NCBI GenBank assembly: GCA_964058845.1
Contig: CAXKVR010000171.1
Coordinates: forward strand, 1 to 64,000
Direction: 5' to 3'
DNA length: 64,000 bases
Origin: Carex sylvatica
Taxonomy: Eukaryota; Streptophyta; Magnoliopsida; Poales; Cyperaceae
Under the pieces are notes generated by a model that saw only the letters and a list, made by a program, of their open reading frames with translations, had not been told where the DNA came from and made no database searches. The position numbers and the translations under genes are program-made. Positions 45,160 through 56,385 of this stretch are shown here, piece after piece; position 1 is the stretch's first letter, and each line of letters starts with the position of its first letter.

Positions 45160-48100
45160 TCAAGTCTTTTTACCTGGATCTGGCTTACCCCAGTTCAAGA
45201 GCATGGCTTCCCAATCACAGTACTTGTCATAACACAATTTCAATCTCGAATCATTTATTTTTTGTTTCCAGTGTTGGTCAGAGAAATTCGCCTTCTTGGC
45301 TTGTCGCCGGTCCCACTCCAACCCGGCCTTTTGTGTTGTTTGCAACGCACAAAAGCCCTGCAAATCCAGTGGCATCTTATCGTGCACCTTCCACCATTTC
45401 TCATGTGCCACGTCGCTCGCAAAATGGCGCATGTATGGCACATTCCAGTTGCAATCATAGTCTCTATAACAAAGCCATGGTTTAAGCCCGAGATAATGTA
45501 GCACGTAAAGCATGGGTGGTTCCGCCCCAAAAAGCCGTGTCTTCTTCACCTTGACTTCCTCTTTATCTCCTTCCCAAAAATGCTTCAAGAAATTCATTTG
45601 TTTCGGTATCCTATGCCACCATGTAAAGATCTCATTCAAGTAGCCTTGATCGCCTCCGTTGTATGAGTGTATGTCATTTATGTTCTCCATTAGTAGGTTG
45701 AATGTGCAGTTGCATGGTTCTATGACCATTACACCAGAATTAAACAAACTCGCATTATTCTGGGTTGCGCTAATCTCCGGCATGGCAAAGAGAAAGTCAA
45801 TGTTGCGCAAAATCAACAAATCTGCATCTATGAAGATAATTTTGTCGTAGTCGGTAAGTTGCCATAGACGAAACTTGCTATAATTCCACTCATTGTAAGC
45901 ATTTTGGTTAGCCTTCGGGTTTCGGATCCGTTCAATCGTCCGAACCTTCCACCCAGCAGATTGTAGCCCAGCCCGTTGCTCAGAAGAAATCGAGGAGTCA
46001 ACCAGGATGATTAGGTCACGTGTTGACCCAGCCTGGCGGATGCTCTGTGCCACTGCAATTGCTCCGCACACATACGCATCAGCAGAGTGTAGGATCGTGG
46101 CGTAAGCCTCACGATGTCGATCAACCGAGTATAGTCGCGCTGTAATATTTTGAATTGTCAATAAGATTTCATTTAGGAGTAATAATTTTTTTAAGTGTTA
46201 CTTTATGATATTAAAAGAATTTTTCCTTCATATATTTAATAGAAAATAAACATTTATTACCGCAAAAAAAGAGACGACATAATTCTTCATAACAGAAGAA
46301 TTAATCAGAAAATAATATATCAAAATTAAGAATCTTTTAATTGAGGCACTATATTGGAAAATCTTTTTGTAATGCACCTGAAATTCTACCATGGCAAATT
46401 AATGTGGTCAAATCTTCTGATCTAAAGCAATAAATTAAGTAGATTAAGTAAATCACTAAAAGTGCTTATAGATCACCTTTTGCACTGAATGGAACTGCAA
46501 GCTCGCATGACCCGATAGGCAATCGCAACTTCTCTTTTAGCGACCTCACATCAGGTTCATACAACCAAACATTTCCCTCTCGTTTCACCATGTGCTTGCA
46601 CCCGAACAGGTTTGGCATCGGAAAGCAATCGGTGATGAACAACACATGCACACGTGAGTTCTTCCTTACCGAGGCAACCGCCAGCTTGGCAGCTGACAAC
46701 TGTAGATGCAACCTTGCCACATCTCTTGACCAATTACTTTTTGATGTGTTACATGGCAGCTTTACTGCTACTAGGTCAAATTTTAACCCTGTACAAAATT
46801 TAAGGTAGCATTTATGTCATTGTTGAGAGATGGGATTGCACTTGCATGCATCATTACTCCAGTTTATGTACCAGCTAGCATTAAACAACTTACTTTTATT
46901 TTTGTTTTTCTGGAAAAAAACAAGTGCATAGTACCACATGTTTCATTTTATCAAAACAGCCTCATTTTTGTACAAATCAGATTTCAACCAGCATTAAACC
47001 CCACTTATTAAATACCACACTGTATACTACTAAACACCCTAAGAAAAAACTAAACATGTGGCAGCATTAATTACTTTTGGCAATTAATAAACTTCAATGC
47101 TGTAGGAAAAAATTGGTATAATGATGTTAATTTGATGGATATAGTTTTCTTAAATGTTCCATTTCCAAATTAGTATGATATTTATACCATGCCCCCTAAA
47201 GTTTGATAATTTGTTGTTGGAACTATAAAAAAATGGTAGCTAATTTACAGCTTATCATGATAAGAAAACCTCGATTTTTTTTTTTTGGCGAATTCGGAAC
47301 TGATCTTTTATAAGTGTATAAGATATATACCCGGATCAAATTGTGTATCGGGTAGAGTGGGGCATGACGGTATCTCTTCTTCTTCCTCTTCATCAATCCA
47401 TTCCGGGTACAATTTCTCCCATGTAACACTACTCTCTGCATGTTCCAGTGCTACAAGTGATATTTTTGAATCAGGAAGAGCTTGTTGCCACGAGTCGAAC
47501 TCACTCATATTGAAGTTCAATAAACCAATTGTGAAATTTCCTTGATTTTCGGTTGTGAGATTATCAACCGCTGTTGAGATTTTATCCCAATTGATATTTA
47601 CAGATGATTCATACGGGGGATCTAATTTGTCGGTGTCGTATATCCATCTCACATCCAAAAACCTACATTCGTACAATTCACAAGTTTAAGGTCATAAGTT
47701 TTCTCATAGTACAAAAATATTCCATAATCTGTCAGAAAATTAACTGACATATTTAATTAAACAGAATCAAGTAAAAGAACACTGTAAGGTAGAAAAATTA
47801 TTATTTACCGATGACTAGGAAGAGGCGAATGCTCGTGATACTGCCGTGGTCCATATACAAATGTGAAAAAAGCCCCACCGATGATGGAAAACAGCAAGAG
47901 TTTTAAATAACCAAATTTACAGTTTGGGCTTCTTTCGGATATGAAAATGTTGATCTTTTCGACTTCCCGTAAAACCTTGATTTTTCGGGTCGGTTTTTTT
48001 GCTGCTTCATCACTAAAATAGATTAAAAAAAAAAAATCGATGAAATAAATGTTAATAAAGTCAAAATCTGATGCTAATTCAAACTTAAATAAAATATAAA

Positions 48101-49234
48101 TTTCCAGAGCTCTAACAGTCAACTAATATCATCAATAGCATTTACTGAGAGACTATAATATAATATGTGGTTGAAATTTTTGTTCCAAGTCTAGCTACCA
48201 TTTTGATTTAGACACCACAAAAAGATACAGATTCACTAACTAATCAGGAAAACAACAGCTAAAATGAGCCAAAAGAAAATGAAAATGAAAAAGAAATATG
48301 CATGCATGTACAAAAAGAACAACATCACTGTTCAAGGACCTAAACAAAATTGTTATCTTAAACAGTGACACCTGTTAATATTACAAAAAATTGGTAATTA
48401 CTTTTTCTAACATCTGATCCGGCCCTCAATAAAGCCAGATTGAATGAAAAGTAATAAAGTCATGAAAGGCCATTGCTAGAGACAGCTTATATATATAATC
48501 TTGATAGTTAAAAGGCAAACCAATGGATTTTATAATTGTTTCTTTCTTTGACAATGATATATATGTGTCACACACATCATAAAATCCAATGTTTGAAATT
48601 GATAGGTAACCAAATTCTCATCACAATTAGTAATACTTACTACACAATAATATAAGTTGAATTTTGTGGAAATTTCATTTTGAAATTCTCCTTGAATAAG
48701 ACTTGTTACATATGTCCAAATATATCTCTTTAAGGGTTAAGTACACAATAAAACAATATGCAAAAATAAGCATGTCCAGCTGTACTATATATATATAGAG
48801 AGAGAGAGAGAGGTTGGCTACTATGCTTATATAAGCATATCCCCACATATGCTTATAACTCATTTTTGTATATTCAATGTCCAAATGGTCGATCGGAACC
48901 GTTCATCTTGTTCTCCATATTAATATGTTCTTGGAAACCAAATTTTACATTTTTCTGAATTTTTTTACTATTTATTAAGCCACTTTGAAAATCGCTGATC
49001 CAACGGTGGCTTAACAAAACAGTAAAATCAGAAGCCACCGTTGGATCAGAGATTTTCAAATTGGCTTAATAAATAGTAAATAAATTCAGAAAAATGTAAA
49101 ATTTGGTCTCCAAGCACATTTCAATATAGAGATCACATCTAACGGTTCAGATCGACCATTTGGACATTGGAAACAGAAAAATGAGTTATAAGAATATGTA
49201 GAAATATGCTTATATAAGCATAGTAGCCAACCTC

Positions 49235-49285
<51 letters not shown>

Positions 49286-49778
49286 CCCCACTTAATGGAT
49301 AAGTATACACTTAATAAAAGGAACAATTAAATGAAGTAGGGTTCCATTCAACAACTAATTTGCCCCATTTATGTACAACATTCTATAAAGTAACAAGTAT
49401 TTATAAACTTAAGTTTGGTCTTAAATTATCAAGTGCCAAAAATTGTGAAACAAAATTGCACACATCTGTTTGGATGATTCAAACAGGACATTAACCCACC
49501 AGGCCACCACCTGAAGAAGAAACTTTTTTGCAGATAACCCCACTAAATTTCAAGAAATTATAAACTTACCCTACATACATAATTTGCACAATCATAAAAA
49601 ATACAGGGAATGTAAATGTGAAATAATGAGGAATAATTAAAGAGAATAGAGAGAAAACTTACAAAATACAACCATTTCTATGGCGAGCCTCTGTGGCACC
49701 TGGTGACACCGACAACCCCATCACAGCCGTTGATCTCAGGCACACTGGTTCTGATTCAAACCCAACATAAATTTCCAT
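45160..49778 (-). CDS. GUX1: UDP-glucuronate:xylan alpha-glucuronosyltransferase (GUX/PGSIP, GT8), GUX1-like
   Basis: Golgi type II enzyme adding (methyl)glucuronic acid side groups to the xylan backbone. Five exons on the minus strand, in order: 49778-49663, 48012-47809, 47662-47331, 46788-46477 and 46139-45160. All introns are GT/AG, phases agree, and the product is 647 residues, close to the family length. Residues about 72-93 form the membrane anchor. A GUX-specific stem follows (VNINWDKI, YPEWIDEEEEEE, FDLVAVKLPC, NWSRDVARLHLQL). The GT8 domain runs from about 330 (REAYATILHSADAYVCGAIA). The metal-binding DAD is at 426-428 (FIDADLLILRN). GGDQGYLNE is at 483-491 and the HYLGLKPW motif at 536-543. 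The sequence stays close to GUX1 to the end. Exon 1 codes for only 38 residues with no known motif; it is supported by its donor and matching phase, and is the least certain part. A MITE lies in intron 1 and a short upstream ORF precedes the ATG. Confidence 0.94.
48810..49234. mobile_element. Palindromic MITE, family 1, copy B, inside intron 1 of the GUX gene
   Basis: A 425-bp foldback with GAGGTTGGCTACTATGCTTA at both ends, inverted. Same length as copy A at 19345-19769 and very similar, including the central GCCACCGTTGGATCAG. Left flank is (TA)n-(GA)n; right flank is TATATA-(TG)n-(TA)n. It lies between exon 1 and exon 2, away from the splice sites. The intron is 1650 bp against 146-542 bp for the others. 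Confidence 0.9.
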
Positions 49779-49785
49779 TAGAATT

Positions 49786-49818
49786 TTATAAATAAGCAAA
49801 CATGTATGAATTGTCCAT
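49786..49818 (-). promoter_or_regulatory. Upstream ORF of 10 codons just before the GUX start codon
   Basis: ATG at 49818 opens a frame coding MDNSYMFAYL and ending in TAA at 49786, only 7 nt before the main ATG and in a different frame. Its start context (GCTATGG, purine at -3) is better than that of the main ATG (CTAATGG, C at -3). If the leader is unspliced here, translation of the main frame would depend on leaky scanning or reinitiation. Confidence 0.5.
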
Positions 49819-49954
49819 AGCAGCATAAGGTAAAGAGTCTGTACTAAAGCTATATAGGTTGAATATAGTGTGAAGAAGAAGAAGAAGAGAACGACAGCTC
49901 AAAAAGTGAAGATATAACATGCAAAGAAGCGTGAATAAAAACTGGAGACAAAAA

Positions 49955-49957
<3 letters not shown>

Positions 49958-49989
<32 letters not shown>
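49958..49989 (-). repeat. (CT)n tract upstream of the GUX start
   Basis: GA repeats on the plus strand, (CT)n in gene sense, about 180-210 nt upstream of the ATG. It is probably in the leader or core promoter. A similar tract precedes the HEC gene. Confidence 0.75.
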
Positions 49990-49993
<4 letters not shown>

Positions 49994-50371
49994 GGGGGGT
50001 GTAAAGGGACCCATTTGGGTCGGTTAGAGTTACATACGCGTGTCAATTAAAACTATATTAAAAAAATAAACTGGGGAAACAATAAAAAATTACAGAGGCA
50101 TGGAGACAAAGTCAAGGTTTTGAGTTTGACTAGAGGTCAATGATACCCGTGCGAAAAGACACTACAATTTAAACTTTTGCAAAAAACGAGAGATGAAAAA
50201 CAGGTTCTAGAATTTGTCGAATTGAAACAAAATATGATGCAACAGATCTATAAAACTCTTTTTTTAAGTTAAAAAAACACCTTTCTTTAATAAGAACTAG
50301 AGAAAAAGATCAATATTTCAAGGGAATTAGAGAGCACCTAAGCTACAAAATTGTGAGAGAAATTGAGAAGT

Positions 50372-50830
50372 ACCAAGTAATTCGAATTGTCATGAATAAA
50401 CCATTCAAATAAGCTATAGGTACAATTCTATAACATGTAACTTCTAACAAGATAAAAGCAAATTGAGAGAAATTGAGGTATAAAGGAAGAAAACAGAGCA
50501 ATACCCAAGTAATTGGAATTGTATAGGTATAGGTACAATTCTTAAATACATGTATGCACTTAGAAAATAAAAGCAAAAGCACCCATTGAGAGAAATTTAG
50601 ATATAAAGGAAGAAAACAGAGCAATACCCAAGTAATTGGAATTGCATAGGGTACAAATCTTAATACATGTACGCGCTTACAAGATAAAAAAGCAAAAGCA
50701 CTCATTAAGAGAAAGAAAACAGAGCATGAGAGCAATACCCAAATGTAGAAACAGAGCACCTTGAAACAATAATATGCTGATATGAAGAAAGAAAAAAGAG
50801 GAGAAAAAGAAGAAGAAGAAATACCCAAAT
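50372..50830. repeat. Tandem repeat of about 120 bp, three to four copies, upstream of the GUX gene
   Basis: Each unit contains AGCAATACCCAAGTAATTGG, AATTGTATAGG-like sequence, GGTACAATTCTTAATACATG, AAGATAAAAAGCAAAAGCAC, then TTGAGAGAAATTTAGATATA and AGGAAGAAAACAGAGC. Copies start at about 50372, 50500, 50621 and 50730 (the last truncated). In the sense of the gene each has CTTGGGTATTGC, so a splice-donor-like GGTATT is repeated. A 161-codon minus-strand frame here is just the repeat read through. Confidence 0.85.
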
Positions 50831-50964
50831 GTCAGAGATAGGTGGCAGTGCCTTGGGAAGTGAGAGAGGAAGGGAAGGATAGAAGAGAGAGAGAGAGAGA
50901 ATTTATTGAGAGAGAACAAATCTGGAAAATGGACTTATTCTCAAATTCCCACATGAATTGCTTG

Positions 50965-50998
<34 letters not shown>
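50965..50998. repeat. (TG)n microsatellite
   Basis: Sixteen or more TG units, about 1.2 kb upstream of the GUX ATG; (CA)n in gene sense. Confidence 0.9.
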
Positions 50999-51001
<3 letters not shown>

Positions 51002-51175
51002 TGTTGGGGTGGCGTGGGCTTTTAAGGTGTGGCTTAGTGGCATCTGATGCATATCTTTTGATGGGTCCAATGATGCTAAAATGTGTGCAAATATATTTTA
51101 AAAATAGATAGCCTCTCTAAACAGTCTAAACTAGTCGGTGCATTGCTACTTGAAAGAGAAATTTTAAGTGCATTG

Positions 51176-51650
51176 TAAAAAAAAAAAAAATTACTGAAAA
51201 TTTGTAGAAAGTTTCATTAATAAAAAAAAAATTACAAAGTAGCTGTTATATGAAATTAGATAACTAGTATCTATAAAAAAAAATATACAGCTAAATAAAA
51301 CAAAATAAAAAAATACGAATATGTGCATCATGTGGACGCAAATTAATCATCATTGTTTGATTAGTGTGATAGGAGTCCTCTGTATGCATATCACGACCGA
51401 AAAGACACTGAATCCAAATCAGACCGGGAACTGAGTCGATCGAACGAGGACAATCACCTATCAGCTGAGAAGACACTGAATCAAACCAGACTGAAAAATA
51501 AATCAATCAGTCCAGAACAGTTACCTCGAAACATAAAAAGAAGAAGAAGAGACAGAAAATAGCACAAGACAACACATAACATCATCATTACAAAAACTGA
51601 ACATTTATTCCACTATATAGTAAGTTATGTACCACTCGTTCCACCAATTA
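51176..51650. mobile_element. 475-bp insertion of unknown class in copy A
   Basis: Flanked by CATTG at 51171-51175 and 51651-51655. Copy B at about 54060 has the single CATTG and no insert. It starts with a poly-A run. It contains two units of GAGAAGACACTGAATC-type sequence related to 11880-12050. No clear inverted termini. A 5-bp duplication could point to an LTR-type insertion, but the TG...CA ends do not fit that register. Confidence 0.65.
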
Positions 51651-52105
51651 CATTGCAAAATGTCTAAAATATTTCAACATTTTCAGAAATAAAGAATAAA
51701 ATATTAAGTCAGATTTTAACTTTACATCTTACTGAAAAATCTAAGTACAGTGATTTAATGACTTACTTTTAATTTTTTTTGGTTAAAAAATGTAGCCTGA
51801 AAATGTGACCAATATTTAGAAGAATGCACCAAAATTTAGCTTGGATTCCAAAATATAATAATTTTTTATAAGGTATGGTTGAAAAATAATAAAAATTAGG
51901 TGACAAGGATTTTTCTATTCCGTTTTATTTTATTATTTTTTATTGTCCGCTTATTTATTTATTTTCATCTCCAAAATTTATCCAAAAATATTTGGAAAAC
52001 AGATAGCCTGTCTAAACTAGTCCGTGCATTGCTACTAAAAAGAGAAAATTTAAGTGCATTGCAAAATGCCAAAATGGTTTCAACATTTTAGGAAATAAAA
52101 GAGAA

Positions 52106-52147
52106 TTTTTTTTTTTTTGAAAGGCATGGTACGTAGAAGCTACCAGG
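52106..52147 (-). mobile_element. Tiny 5'-truncated retroposon tail (SINE or LINE) with 11-bp duplication
   Basis: A 42-bp insert: poly-T then GAAAGGCATGGTACGTAGAA and GCTACCAGG, so on the minus strand a short body followed by poly-A. The perfect 11-bp duplication ATAAAAGAGAA is at 52095-52105 and 52148-52158. Copy B has the uninterrupted sequence at about 54476-54490. Poly-A plus a long duplication is the mark of target-primed retrotransposition. Confidence 0.75.
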
Positions 52148-52738
52148 ATAAAAGAGAAAATTTTAAGTCAGATTTCAACACTACATCTTATTGAAATGCA
52201 AGTTTGATTTAAATAAAATGTAGCATGAAATTGTGAGCTTTTCACAATACTAAACTTTATTTTGGGAAAAAAAATGCAAAAAAAAAATAGAAAACTTATA
52301 ATTTAAATAATGCAATTTTCTTTTGGGCATAAATTCCAAAAAAATTAAGGTGACAAAATCTCTTTGCGTTTTATTTTTATTATATTAATTTTTCCTTGTT
52401 TTTTTTTTTTTTTGCTCTCCAATATGTTGGAAGTAGGATCCAGTGGTATATGATATAGTTTTCCATTAATGGTGAAAAAAGCTCCTTAATCTCTCCAACA
52501 TTACTCAAATCATGCACCTTATCATTGCATGTTAGTATAAGCTTTTGCAAAAGCAACTGGTCCAAATTACACTTATTAGGAATATACTTTATTCTATTAA
52601 CATTGAAAATTTAATTTAATTAGATAATAATTATATTTTTGTTTTCTCTCACCTATTATTAGAATATACTTATTCTATTAACATTGACAATTTGAAAAGA
52701 ATAAAAATATATTCGACTTCTCTCACCTATTGTTATAA

Positions 52739-53105
52739 GAGTAGGATTAAAATGCATCATTGGTTCTATATTTTACATCTTTATGTTCATTGTTAAAGTT
52801 CGAACAGTCAATTCGAACTGCTCATCATGATCTTCGTATTAAAATGTACTTAAAAATCAAATTTTATATATTTTTTGAAATTTTTAGATAAGTATAAAAT
52901 CACTATTTTGAAATGATTTTGGACCATCCAAAACAATGATTTTGTATCTATCTAACAAAATAGTAAAAAGTTTCAAACAAATATAAAATTGTCTCTAAGC
53001 AGATTTTAGTATGGAGATCACGTTGACGGTTCAAATTAACTGTTCGAGATAAAGATATAAAGCATAATTGAATCAACAAATCAATGGTACATTTAAACCA
53101 TACTC
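52739..53105. mobile_element. Palindromic MITE, family 3 core, in copy A only
   Basis: A 367-bp foldback with ends GAGTAGGATTAAAATGCATC and, inverted, GAGTATGGTTTAAATGTACC. Flanks TTGTTATAA (52730) and TTGTTAATA (53106) are a 9-bp duplication with two mismatches. Core phrases match the element at 7975. Copy B lacks it at the matching place near 55165. Confidence 0.75.
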
Positions 53106-53274
53106 TTGTTAATATTCAATTATTTTTTTATATTTCTCTAGATAGTTTTGTACTGTCATTCATTACTTATTTAGTTGAGTATCCTTGAATTTTTTGTACA
53201 ATGATTTGTAATTAGTGACTCCAATTAGTCCAATATGTTATTGTTATATTTAATATTTTTTTAAGACTCTTGAA

Positions 53275-53749
53275 TAGGGGTATAAACGGTCGAATACGGA
53301 TCAGATAGTAGTCTTGCGTATCCTTATCCATTATGATTTTTTGGATATGGATACAGATCAGATATTAAATGTTACGAATTGAATATTGGACGAATACGGA
53401 TATTTTTTATAATTAGCTTGTTAGTTACAAAACATCTATTATATTATTAAAATATTAGTCACTAATTATGTCATAGTGTTATATTGTTCATCAAAATATA
53501 TATCTATATGCAATTTAATAAATCAATTTAAGAATATATATCACATTTGTTATGGTTTAAAGTGTAAATGGTCGGATACGGATAGTAAAATGCCTTACCG
53601 TATCCGTTATAATTTTTTGGATACGGATATGGATACGGATACGAATACGGATACGGATACGGATACAAATTGGATAATTTAAGTACTTTTTCGGATTCGA
53701 ATTCAGATTCAGACGAAATCGGATATTATCCGATCCGTTTACACCCCTA
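53275..53749. mobile_element. hAT-type element, GGATACGGATA family, in copy A only
   Basis: A 475-bp element with left end TAGGGGTATAAACGGTCGAA and right end inverted TAGGGGTGTAAACGGATCGG. The perfect 8-bp duplication CTCTTGAA is at 53267-53274 and 53750-53757. Copy B keeps the empty target at 55549-55556 within AAGACTCTTGAACAAG. GGATACGGATA units cluster at 53570-53670, with others near both ends. Confidence 0.93.
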
Positions 53750-53875
53750 CTCTTGAACAAGTTTTTAGTTATTTCAGTTAAAGTTTTGTACAATATTGTG
53801 CTGTTTATTTAATTGTGGTTTGATTGGGTAATATCTGAAAGTACCATTGATAACTTTATGAATTTTCATAACAAT

Positions 53876-54006
53876 TGCTCTATTGCAGGATTGAAATCTC
53901 TGATTCAGATAATTCCGAATCATTCTCGAATTATACTCGAATTATTCCCGAATCACGAATTTTTGACCTCGTCGAACCAAATCCGAATAATTCATTTGTC
54001 ACTATG
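53876..54006. mobile_element. Right-end fragment of a CATAGTGAC-family hAT element
   Basis: From TTGCTCTATTGCAGGATTGA to TTCATTTGTCACTATG it matches 19812-19936 (GCTCTCTTGCAGGACTGAGA ... TTCATTGTCACTATG). The left half is absent. It sits at the junction of duplication copies A and B. Confidence 0.7.
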
Positions 54007-54009
54007 CTA

Positions 54010-55690
54010 AAGACTCTAAACTAGTCGGTGCATTGCTACTTGAAAGAGAATTTTTAAGTGCATTGCAAAATTCCTAAATTGTTTCAACATTTTCAGAAAT
54101 AAAGAATAATATTTTATGTCAGATTTTAACATTACATCTTATTGAAATGCAAGTACAGTCATTTAATAAGTTATGTTTTAATTTAGCATGAATTGTGACC
54201 AATTTTCAGAAGAATGCACCCAAATTTAGCTTTGTTAATATAAATCTTTCTTTTAAGTATAAATTGCAAAAAAAAAAAAAAAAAAAAGTTGACAAGGATT
54301 TTTCTTTGCTGTTTTATTCTTATTATTTCTTATTTTCCCTTATTTATTTATTTATTTTCCTCTTCAAAATGTGTGCACAAATATTTGGACTATCTAAACT
54401 AGTCGGTGCATTACTACTTAAAAGAGAAAATTTAAGTGCATTGCAAAATGCCAAAATGGTTTCAACATTTTCAGAAATAAAAGAGAAAATTTTAAGTCAG
54501 ATTTCAACCCTACATCTTATTGAAAATGCAAGTACAGTGATATAATAGTTTTTTCAAATATTTTGTTGAAATTGTGAGCTTTTCACAATAACAAACTTTA
54601 TTTTTGGGGAAAATTGCAACAAAAATAGAAAACTTAAAATTAAATAATGCAATTTTATTTTGGGTATAAATTCCAAAAAAATTAAGGTGACAAGGATTTA
54701 TCTTTATATTTTATTTTTATTATATTAATGTCCCCCTTATTTTTTTATTTTTTATTTTTTGTTTTGCTCTCCAATATGTTGGAAGTAGGATCCTGTAGTG
54801 TATGATATAATTTTCCATAAATGGGAGAAAAAGCTCCTTAGTTTCTCCGACATTATTCAAATCATGCACCTTATCATTACAGATTTACAGGTTAGTATAA
54901 GCTTTTGCAAAAGCAACTGGTCCAAAGTACACTTAGGAATATACTTTATTCTATTAACAATATTGACAATTTAATTAGATAATAATCATATTTTTGTTTT
55001 CTCTCACCTATTATTAGAATTTACTTTATTCTATTAAAATTGACAATTTAACAAGATAATAATATTATATCCGTTTTCCTCTCACTTCTTATTAGAATAT
55101 ACTTTATTCTATTAACATTGACAATTTAATGAGAATAATACTATATTTGTTTTCTCTCACCTATTATTAAATTATCCAATTTGTTGTATATTTATCTATG
55201 TAGGATTGTACAATCATTCATTAATTTTAGTTGAGTATACTAAAAAAAATTAAAGTGATTTCTAATTAATGATCTAATATATATTATTCATATAGTTATC
55301 TATTCAATTTGTCTTATTCCTATTTATAAAAAAAATGCATTGATTAAATATTGACTGATTTGCAACTTCCAACGGTTATATCTTAGAAAGTTCACCAAAA
55401 TGGAAAATTGAGATCAATGTTTTTCAAACCTATAATAATGAGAAACATAATGGTGGACCAAATCTACCAATTTTATATTCATCTCATTTTATGCATTATG
55501 ACTCCAATTAGTTCAATATGTTATTGTCATATTTAATATTTTTTAAGACTCTTGAACAAGTTTTTAGTTATTTCAGTCATAGTTTTTGTACAAGGTGCTA
55601 TCTATTTAATTGTAGTTTGATTGGGTAATATTTGAAAGTACCATTGATAACTTCATGATTTTTCATAACAATTTTCGTGTAATTTATCGT
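54010..55690. repeat. Segmental duplication, copy B (with empty sites)
   Basis: Collinear with 51128-53880 but without its insertions, hence about 1.1 kb shorter. At 54940-55160 a unit of about 75 bp (TATACTTTATTCTATTAACA, TTGACAATTTAAT, TTTTCTCTCACCTATTATTA) is repeated three to four times; copy A has about two units at 52580-52735. No gene seen. Confidence 0.85.
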
Positions 55691-56380
55691 GTTGCGGGTC
55701 CTAATAGATAATAATTAATTAGTAATTTATAAATTTTAGATGGTGATCTCACATCCAATTTTGTAATCTACTAGGTTTTGATCTGAATTATGCATTGAGG
55801 TCCTTTTTTCCATCTTTTTGGAAACATAGCACTACATCTTTTCTTTTCTTTTTTTAATATAACTACAGAAAATTGTTGCATATCCTACTTTTCATACAGT
55901 ACAGTCCATATTAAAGGGCTTGTAATTTTCTTTTTCTTTTTTCTTTAGAACATGTGGATCAACAAAAGCAAAAAGCTGTAACATAGCCTTTTTAATTATC
56001 TTAAATTTAATATTTCTTTAAAGAATTCTGATTGAAATATAAATTTTAGTTAGAAATTTACTTAGATCATTAACATTATTTAACTAAAATAAAATTGTGA
56101 TATTATTTTGTTGTATTAACTTGGATGTAGACTGACCACCTATATCAGTTGCATTTAGTGTATGAATTAATATATATTATTGAAATTCCTCTAAATTGCA
56201 AATGTTTGTGTTTGACAGATAACATCCATCTTAATACCTATTATAACTTCTTACATAATGAGTGGCATGACCGTTATTTTTCAAAGCTTTATAAAAGGGT
56301 GATAGTGCTGCTGTTTGATGCATTTAGAACATTAAAAACAGAAAAAAAAAAAAAAAAAAAAACCAGAAAGAGAGAAAAAC
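55691..56380. other. Intergenic, no gene seen
   Basis: AT-rich, a long poly-A at 56343-56361, and no recognisable coding or RNA feature. Confidence 0.45.
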
Positions 56381-56385
56381 ATACA

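Larger units (their letters stand above)
51128..53880. repeat. Segmental duplication, copy A (insertion-loaded)
   Basis: The landmarks AACTAGTCGGTGCATTGCTA, TTTCAACATTTTCAGAAATA, CAGATTTTAACTTTACATCT, GCTCTCCAATATGTTGGAAG, ATCATGCACCTTATCATT, TAAGCTTTTGCAAAAGCAAC and TTGATTGGGTAATAT occur in order here, and again in copy B (54010-55690). The first landmark block is itself doubled in each copy (51128 and 52013 here; 54013 and 54403 there). Copy A carries at least four insertions that copy B lacks. No gene seen. Confidence 0.85.

Noticed and set aside
45255..45530. Open frames on both strands overlapping GUX exon 5
   Set aside because: Shadows of the real GT8 reading frame, which carries all family motifs.
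49786..50046. 86-codon minus-strand frame upstream of GUX
   Set aside because: Mostly translation of the (CT)n leader tract (Ser-Leu repeats); only its last 10 codons with their own ATG are kept as a possible uORF.
50343..50828. 161-codon minus-strand frame rich in hydrophobic residues
   Set aside because: It is the 120-bp tandem repeat read through in one frame, so the apparent repeats of the protein come from the DNA repeat.
51291..51506. 71-codon minus-strand frame over the GAGAAGACACTGAATC repeat
   Set aside because: Looks protein-like in parts, but the related copy at 11880-12050 has no open frame, and no known domain is visible.
51176..51650. 475-bp insertion as a small LTR element
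   Set aside because: The 5-bp CATTG duplication fits, but in that register the ends are TA...TA, not TG...CA. Left as an unclassified insertion.
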